This document shows positions 55,976 through 64,000 of a DNA stretch of 64,000 nucleotides, piece by piece. Under the pieces are notes generated by a model, which saw only the letters and a list, made by a program, of their open reading frames with translations, was not told where the DNA came from and made no database searches. Each line of letters begins with the position of its first letter. Position 1 is the first letter of the stretch. The DNA lies in the NCBI GenBank assembly GCA_029224185.1, contig CM055194.1, positions 23,679,674 through 23,743,673 of the forward strand. Reading direction: 5' to 3'. Source of the DNA: Karalla daura (taxonomy: Eukaryota; Chordata; Actinopteri; Chaetodontiformes; Leiognathidae). A program made the translations under genes and the position numbers.

Positions 55976-57513
55976 GTGTTTATATTTACATGGATATATA
56001 GATTTCTATCTTTATATCTCCTCTATGCTTTATCTCTCTTCTATCTATAGCTCATATCTATTTCTATGTAGATGGATAGATGGATAGACAGCCAGCCAGC
56101 CAGCTCTGTATCCAGGGCTCAGGGGACTGTGAGTTTATCCCTCTGGTTGGTCTGTGTCAGGCTGTGAGTGAGGCTGCTTGCCTTCACCCCCCCTCACCGT
56201 CTCGCTGTGTTTGTGCAGTGTTGTGACGCTCTGCTGGAACATCCTCATATTGTTGGAGACACGGTGACAGGAAGTCCGTGCCTGGATCACTGCTGACTTG
56301 AAACCATGAGCCCAGTGTTTGTTTGTATTGGGCTTAATAGACCTCTCTGTGGGACTTGATATGGTTCTCAGTTAGGTGCTGTAAATCACCAGTTATAGTG
56401 GATGAAGTTGATTTTTCACATTCATGTGATACAGACAATAAAACGTGGCTTTACTGGTACCAGAACACATCCTGACTACTGAGCATCACGATAGAAACTC
56501 CCACCCAAACCTTTCATTTCCACTTGTTAATCATCATTCATCTAGTGACCTCAGTTTATCCAGATGTTTATTTGTGTTTAAATGTATTTTCATCTCGTTC
56601 ATGTTTATATTTTACAGGCTAAATTGAAACTTACGAAATTGAACTGATGTTTCTTTTCAACATGCATAAATGTGATTCTTTCCAGGAAAAGATCCCAGAA
56701 ACATTCTCATCACATCCTTTCTCGGAAATTACTCCGAAAAAAAAAAACAAGTAGAAAGATTAATAGTGGAAACTTGAGGGAGAAAAAAAAACAATTCAGG
56801 CTTAATGGTGTTTACTGATCTACATTAATCTGAAGCCTGTAAAAATCAGTGGCAGGCAGAGATGTAATTCACTTAAACTCAGATAACAGGTTGTAAAAAG
56901 CTGCAACCTGCACCATATCATTCCTGCCCTATTATGTGTTTATCAGCTTGTTTTGAAGCTGAGTCACACAGAATTGGTTGGTGGGTGATGGGTCCACCTC
57001 CTGATCCAGCAGAGAGTGCCTCCCTCTGTTCCAGGTGCTAGTTCCTCCTTTTGTTGAAATGTGTAGTTCCACACCCTGTTCCAGTTCCTAGTCCAGAGCC
57101 TTGAGCGAGGCACCTCACCCCAGCTGCTTGGGTGCCTGAATAATAACAGCAACAGCAGTAATAATAATGATAGGGCGATCGTTCCACTGAGCCGAGCTCT
57201 GACTTCCAGTCCTGCAGCACAGCGAGCCAACACAGGCCACACTGCTAATTCACTCTGACGCTATGTTTATCTAGCTGTCAACCATTAAAGCAGAAAGATC
57301 ACAGAAACAAAAAGCAACAACTGTCGCCCTTGCACACGTTTCTCAGTCTCTCAGGAGGTCAACGTTCAGGTCGGATCATTTGCAGAACTCACGCTTTGAA
57401 CACTTGTGCAAAGCATCAGAATAAAAACAAGACTTACTGGAAGAAAACAGAAAAAAAAGAACTCATTCACTAACCACTCTGGCTAACCTCAGAGAGCGAG
57501 CAGCTGTAAATGA

Positions 57514-57562
<49 letters not shown>

Positions 57563-60239
57563 GTCCGTACACTGTGCTTACACACATCCGTGCACATACG
57601 CACTCAAGCACATCCCTCGTCCTCACAGTTTCAGTGTCTCCGTACGTCTTCTCATTGTTGTGCGGTCGTTCTTACTATTACACACCCACACACACACACA
57701 TCTCAAGTGTGCTACGTACTTCTAGTAAGAGAGTTCATGTGCAGCTCTGCATGCTAATAACTCCACTTTTACAGTTACAGTCGCCATTCACAGAAACAAG
57801 ATGACTCTAGTTTCATAGTACGTCACAACCAACAGCAGCAACTCATCCCGGCCTCAGATTCAGGTTCAATCATGAGCTGTGTGTGATTTGATTGAAGGGC
57901 TCCATCCCCAGTAGGACTCCTATGTATTTAGAGAGGTGGAGAATTCCTGTGGGCGCAAGAAGAGCATGTATGCGTACACACCAGGAGCCCAATTAGCCTC
58001 ACGCCGAGTTGGAACTAGCAACCACAGAGGCGTTTTGCATAAGGTTCACTGACCCTGGGGGAACTGTACATTCCAACCACACATTTGTTTCTGAACCTTT
58101 ACATCTTTAGGGAACGTACAGCGGGCGGGGCTTTGATATTCCTGCATTTGCATGTAGGAATATCAGTTTGACACAAGACCTCAAAATCTCAGAGAAGGAA
58201 ACCCGACGGGGACTTTACCTCCTGAGCACCTTGTTTTTCTCGTCTGTCCAGGCTATCAAGATGTAAATCAGTCCGTCTTTATCTGATACTTCCTGGTTAA
58301 GACACTGTAACACTCTGTATGCCCTAGTTTAAAGTTGGGAGGTAAAGGTCAATTAAAGGGGTTGTTTGTAGGAGGGTGGGTGTGTGTGCGTGTGGGTGTG
58401 TGTGTGTGCGTGTGTGTGTGCGTGCGTGCGTGTGTGCGTGTGTGTGTGTGCGTGCGTGCGTGCGTGTGTGTGTGTGCGTGTGTGTGTGTGTGGTGTGCGT
58501 GTGCGTGTGTCTTTCTGTTTTAGTCAACTGTCTATCGTTTAACCTCTTTCTACTCTGTATTTTTAAGAACTGGTTCTTAATTTTGACAAGATAAAATTCA
58601 ATCAAATTAGTGAGTGAAAGTGACAAAGTAATAAATGGTCTTAATGGTTTAATTTGCTGAGGTATTAAATTTGTTTGCTATTCAGACTCTTTCCAAATAG
58701 TTTGTCTGCAAAAAGCCTAAAATACTTGAGGGTCAGAGTGTGACTTTTTGGAGCATTGTTCCGCCCCATTGCAAACTGCAGCTGCCTAGTGTTCAGTGAG
58801 TTTAAGACGTGTAGCTAATTACAGGTTTGTTTGTTGTTGTTTTTTTTTGAAGGTCTTTCCAAAAGCTAACTAATGGATTCCTGCAGATACTTTGAAGTTG
58901 TAGGTAATAGTTATTAGTATTTCAGCATATTCTCACATTCAGATATGATTTATTTCTGTTGCTTTTGCACAGTCGGATTCGTCTGTATTATTGCGTCTGG
59001 CAAAGTAGTTGACAAAAACCAGCAAAGGATTTCCTGCAGGTATCGTAACACTTGCAAATCTTTGCCTGGACTGGAGTCAAAACCAGAAGTGTCAGAATTA
59101 CTCAAATCTGAATGACAACACAGGCTGCTTGTAAGTGGTCCCCCCGAGAAGCCACAACCTGATAGTCAGCACAGGTCTGCTGAGAAAGAAGGCTTCATAC
59201 GAGCAGCGAAATCACGCAGCTCCTCCAGGCTGCGTTGCAACCACGCTTATCGCTGTTTTTGTGTCTTTGTGCATGATGAAGAGGTTCATCAGTGATTCAC
59301 TCCTCCCAAATGACACTTTACCCCCCTGCTCCACACACACACACACACACGCACATGCACACACACACACACACGCACAGATTATTCAGAGGATTCCCAC
59401 TCATACCATGATGACACCATGGACAGGCGCCACTCGGTCTCTGCTGCTCTGACTCCTCTTCAGACCAGCAGAGATGGACGTTGCAATACCTTCCCAAGCC
59501 GACCCTGATATCATGTATTCCTGGAAGCCGTGCAAATGGAGCCCTCTGTCTTTCTCGTGCAGGATATAAATTGCATTACATCTGTGTTTAAACACCACAT
59601 TTTCCTCAAGTTATCATTGTTATCAGAAAACTGATGCTACGCCTTTGATCAGGATCTCCAGCATCTTCAGCAGAAAGAATCTGTTTGCCCTCAGATTCCC
59701 AGAATTCTCAAAATTGCGGCCCTGCTTCCAGTAATGGGAATGACAATTTGTGATGATCTTTGCATACAATTGCGTACAGTAGATGTAGTGACTGGCGCCC
59801 TGAGGAAACCCCCCCCCCCCCCCCCCCCCCGGCCTGCTTCTTGACCTGTGCACACACTCCCAAACTGTCCCTGGAGGTGCATGTGTAAACTGTTAGAGTG
59901 GATCTCTTTTAAATACTGAGCTGGATCTGCTTCTTTAACCGAAACCCTCAGCCTGTGCTCCTCCTGGAGCCGTAGATCAGGATCTTAATCAGAGGCTGAG
60001 GAGCCTGACAAGCAGACAAACAGACAGACAAAGAGGCAGCTGCAGGCAGAGCAGTCACTGTCTAAATATAATAATCATTAAATAGTGACCGGGCCCATTA
60101 AACAGAGCGGGGTGTGAGGAGCAGCCGGGTCCACAGCGCAATACTGTTTACACTACAAATGCGGTTGAGTTACACCATGTACAGTAAAATGGGCCTGACT
60201 GCCAGTAACTCTAGTCACTTACCAACAAAAGCATCATTT

Positions 60240-60310
60240 CCTGAAAGCTCCTCCCTCCTCCCTCCCTCTCCTCCCCACCTCTCCCCTCCTCCCTCCCCTC
60301 CCCTCCTCTG
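60240..60310. repeat. Homopyrimidine tract (CTCC/CCCT-rich)
   Basis: About 70 bp almost wholly C and T, ending 418 bp before the ATG of the candidate exon at 60728. Such tracts near promoters can form H-DNA or i-motif structures; no function is shown by the sequence. Confidence 0.7.
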
Positions 60311-60727
60311 CTCTCTCACTCGCTCTCCAACCACCTTTTCTGAGCGCTGAGGAACTAGTCCACAATCGCTATGACTAAGCCCTCTCTATGCAAAATACCT
60401 GAGTGGCCTGGTGAAGCAGGAAGCATGTTTTAGTCTGTCGAGAGCAGTGTGAGGGAGAGAGAGAGAGAGAGTGTGCATACCTGTGTCAGAGGCCGATGTG
60501 TGTGTGTGTGTGTGGGACCAGAGAGGAGCTGTGGACAGGCTGAGTGAGAGTGCTGCGCTGTCTGCTGGAGGTGGAGGTGCACCAGCTGAGAGGTGAACTC
60601 CAACCCATGGAAGAGGCTGCCGCTGTCAGCGCTCCGAGCTGAACCAGGACTTTATGTGTGTGTGCGAGTGTGTGTGTGAGTGTGTGTTTGTATTGCACCC
60701 CCTCCACACACTGCAGCGCGTGGACCC

Positions 60728-60787
60728 ATGTCTCTCATGCAGCTTTGGACTAAATTGTATTCACAGCTGGGACGACAGCTCCCCAAG
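60728..60787 (+). CDS. Candidate alternative first coding exon (phase 0)
   Basis: ATG followed by 20 open codons (MSLMQLWTKLYSQL... ending QLPK) and a good donor (cccaag|gtacgg) in phase 0. The exon ending at 53317 also leaves phase 0, so both could join the same downstream exon beyond the window, giving isoforms with different N-termini. The ATG context (gacccATGt) is only fair. Supported by splice signal and phase alone. Confidence 0.35.
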
Positions 60788-63700
60788 GTACGGGCATGGT
60801 TTTGCTTCTCTCTCATTCATGTGAGTTCACTCTTTCTGAGCCTTTTGTTGTCGTGAGAGCAGCTGTTTGAGGAATCGTGAGTAACAGAGAGCTGTTTTTG
60901 TGTGCGAGTGAGTGAAGAGCTTATATTGCCCTCATTGAGGAACTTCTTAGTTTGCTCTCTGAGATACGGCTCTGTTTTCAGTGATAACTTCCTTGAATGG
61001 GCTGTGGACCTATTTCCACACCTTAACAGAGTCGGATCCAGTTTGAGAAGTGTTTCCTGGTATGTGCACGAGCTGGGTGGATGTTTCTCAACCAGAACTC
61101 GCTCGGAGAAACATTCTGATCTAAGTTTTTATCTGTGTACAACACAAACAAGTCTCAAATCCCAAAGACGGTAGAAACCCGGCTCAGCATCTGGGCTCAG
61201 GGCTGAAGAGCTGTCCCATTAGTCAGCCGGCCAGTCACAGTGAGCAGTCTCCAGTTGCCAGTAGAGAGTCATCCAAAGAACATGTTGGGCTCCTGCTCCC
61301 GACCGGGAACTATGACAAATGGTTGTCTCCCTCGCTGGCTGCCGTCTTCCAGTAAGCGCTAGAACCCGATAGCTCCTCGGGCCAGATTGCACCTTTTGTC
61401 TCTTTTTCTGGAGACGGGTATTGAACGTGCACGTCGTTGTGGTGTGGCACACTAAACAGTGCTGCATTATTTATTAGCCTGATTTGACTGACTACCAGCC
61501 GCCGTCGGCACTCTGAGCTCACTTCCACTGAATTTCAGATCGAGGCTGAGACGATTGAGCTCATCTTGTCATATCCACTGTTCGTCCTCAACATCATTCT
61601 TTAGATGTGACAGACTGTGGTTTTTAAGTCATAAATGATCCAAAACCTGCTTCAACCTACTCTTAAAAATATGTTTCTTTTAGTATCTTGGTTTGTCTGC
61701 GTAACACAGCATCTCATTAGTATGAACTATTATGCCACGACATCCTAACTTCAAAGCTCAAAGGTGAAGAAGTCTCACGCTTGTACATCGCTCGCTGTGG
61801 AGTGTCGTTTTGCTTATTCAGAAATGGCTTTTGAATCGGTTTTAAACTGTAGTGCTCGAGGAGGAATTTTACGCCACATGCAAAATTTCTTCCATGATGA
61901 TCCGTAATTATCTCCTGAGGCTGAATCACGTCTTCAGCATTTTACGTTCACCCACTTCCTCCACTCATTTTCAGAGGTTGTTGTATCTGTAGCAGGATTT
62001 ATAGATATCAAGCGTTTCCTTTGTGTTCTGTGCCGGGGCGCCCTGTTGGAGCGCACGTGTTGCCACTTTCCTGGTTTTGCATTAAACCTATGTGATACTC
62101 AGACGAGATGCATTCACAGGAGGGTGAGGAAGGGGAGGGTGGGGGGGTGATTGGTGATGAACAGAGGAGAGAATGAGAAAATGCTGCAGGGAAGAAGCTA
62201 AAAAGTCAGCGCTTTGGAACTCCAAACAGTGTTTTAGTTCACATCTAAACATTTCTGTAAGAACTGGTGACATGTACAACGGGGTCTTAAATATTGGTAG
62301 TTGTTGCAAGGATGCAGTAAAGAGCTGCTAATATGCCAGGAAATTGTCTGCAGGGGAAAGAAGGTGTCAGATTGGAGGTTTTCACACATGTGGTGTAACG
62401 GTGTGTGTGATTTAAGCTGATGCACGCACCAGCGATCACCTCTACTGGTGGCTGAACAGGAACGCTCCCTCCCACCAGCTCCTACTTCAGCTCCATTTCA
62501 GTTGTTTGAGTGTTTCAGAACACACCCAGTCCAACTGAACGTCGCTGCAACGTGTCAGCCATGGAAAGAAGCGGCCGACGCAAAACTCACTATTTTAATT
62601 TTAGATCCAAAGTAGAGCGTGTAATATAAGGCCAGCTCTGGGGAAACACCTGTTTGATACAGGCCGATATCAGGCAACAGGTGAGGCTCTGCAGCGGGGG
62701 CATTCATTGGCCTCTTATTGGGTTAAGGCTGGAGCGGCAGCTCAGTGGAGCTGAGCCGCAGCTCTGTCCTCTCCCAGTCAGTCGCTCCTGCGTACAGGAG
62801 AGTGTGGCCCACAGTCTGAGCGCTTGTCTCTCCCCAGCCCGGGAAGCGTCTCCGGTGGCTGGAGGTGAAGGAACTCTCTGTTTTCATCTCTGCGGTTGAA
62901 CGGCGTTGTGAACAATAGCAGTTTGCAGAGTCATTGTCTCGGGCAGAGCTCGACAACCTTTCAGTTAGTCTCTCAGTCGTGTTGCAAACGTTGCATGCGT
63001 GTGTGTGTGTGTGTGCGTGCGTGCGTGCGTTTGTGTGTGTGTGTGTGTTGAAATTCCTGTGACGTCATCTTGCGTCAGTCTTCACGTCCGTCAGTGCTGA
63101 GGATGCAGGCTCACACATGTCACGCAAACACACGTTTGCACTGAGACTGACTCACTTTTCACAGCGTTACTTCTTTGGAAGCCTCTCTGGATTCTCTGGA
63201 TGCAGGATGTAGCTTTGAACTGTCGGGAATGCCAGCTCATCCTCATGGCGCCGCCTCCCAGATTGGGTTTTCTCCTCTCTTTGTTTCTCCTCACTGTTCT
63301 CTCGCCGTCTGCTTTGTTGATGCCGGGCTCAACAGTTCTGAAGGCGCTCGGTCGTCTGGCCCCCCACTCCCGACATGGCATCCTTTTATTTCCCAGATCG
63401 TATGAGAAAACACTGGAAAATTCCAGGAGGCTTGTAAGCAGCAAGCTGTCCCTGGCTCGCCCTCCTCCCTCTTGGCACCACATGAAGGCTTGTGCCTGTC
63501 AGGAGGTTCCTGGACCAGGTCGGCCTGTTTCTCTGGCTCGGGATCCTGGGTACAGGACGGGCCAGAACTTGGCTGCATAGATCACTTCCTTCTGACCCCA
63601 CAGCGAGAAAAGCCTGATTCCTCTTGTTTCTCAGGCCGTTCCTACAAAATAACTTCTGAATATTTGACATTTAAAGACAGTTAAAGACCATGACCTTAGC

Positions 63701-63904
63701 TGAAAACTAAATACTTATATTAATACTTATGCTTAATATTTCATTGTAATTATCAGGGGCCTTTTGTTTGCATATATAACTTAGCTTGTGTATGTGAGAT
63801 CTTTGTGATGAGCTAAGTGAAGGTCTCTTTTTGAATCCTAGTCCTATTTCCTCCAGGTATAGATCTAAAACATGCAGGTTTAGGTCAACTGGACACTTTC
63901 AACT

Positions 63905-64000
<96 letters not shown>
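60788..64000. other. Downstream intron-like sequence to window end
   Basis: No exon seen. Contains TG/TGCG mixed repeats at about 62996-63048 and ends inside a (TG)n tract (63909-64000) that continues past the window edge. Confidence 0.5.

Noticed and set aside
59809..59830. Run of 22 C bases, and similar G-runs at 1621-1645 and about 14821-14830
   Set aside because: Probably ordinary homopolymers whose exact length is uncertain from sequencing; no biological claim made.

Overview
This window is vertebrate nuclear DNA, almost certainly from a teleost fish. It has long introns with GT/AG splice sites, very many long (TG)n, (CA)n, (TATC)n and (CT)n microsatellites, L2-like non-LTR tails of the kind common in fish, foldback MITE-like elements, and one recognisable multi-exon vertebrate gene. 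No bacterial operons, CRISPR arrays, rRNA or tRNA genes were seen.

Layout. (1) Positions 1-10284 hold a young tandem duplication with a period of about 6.09 kb: copy A at 1-4206 (its 5' end lies outside the window) and copy B at 6087-10284. The two are joined by a 1.9-kb linker (4207-6086) that starts with a third, shortened copy of a GT-rich minisatellite. Each copy carries, on the minus strand, an intronless 476-residue coiled-coil ORF followed by an A-rich tail (it looks like a retrogene). On the plus strand each has pieces of a possible small secreted-protein gene whose exons straddle the repeat junction. (2) Positions 11721-24932 (minus) hold a complete ten-exon gene that reads through to 381 residues and is recognisable as tm6sf2 (transmembrane 6 superfamily member 2, EXPERA family, lipid and lipoprotein handling in the ER and Golgi). 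(3) Positions 24933-28480 are intergenic, with a near-perfect 43-bp hairpin and a degenerate 40-bp tandem repeat. (4) A CpG-rich, promoter-like stretch with a splice donor lies near 28500-28860 (plus), facing away from tm6sf2. From 45.1 to 53.3 kb three plus-strand exons join in frame and encode the first 98 residues of a Ser/Tyr/Gln/Thr-rich protein I cannot name. Further candidate first exons of the same transcription unit lie near 55.3 kb and 60.7 kb. Its remaining exons lie beyond 64 kb.

The tm6sf2 model is strong: ten exons with consistent phases, a family-typical length and family motifs. The downstream plus-strand gene is supported by splice signals and phase agreement only. The secreted-protein models in the duplicated block are speculative. 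Introns and spacers are mostly simple repeats and transposon debris; ORFs made of TG, CA or TATC repeats are artefacts.
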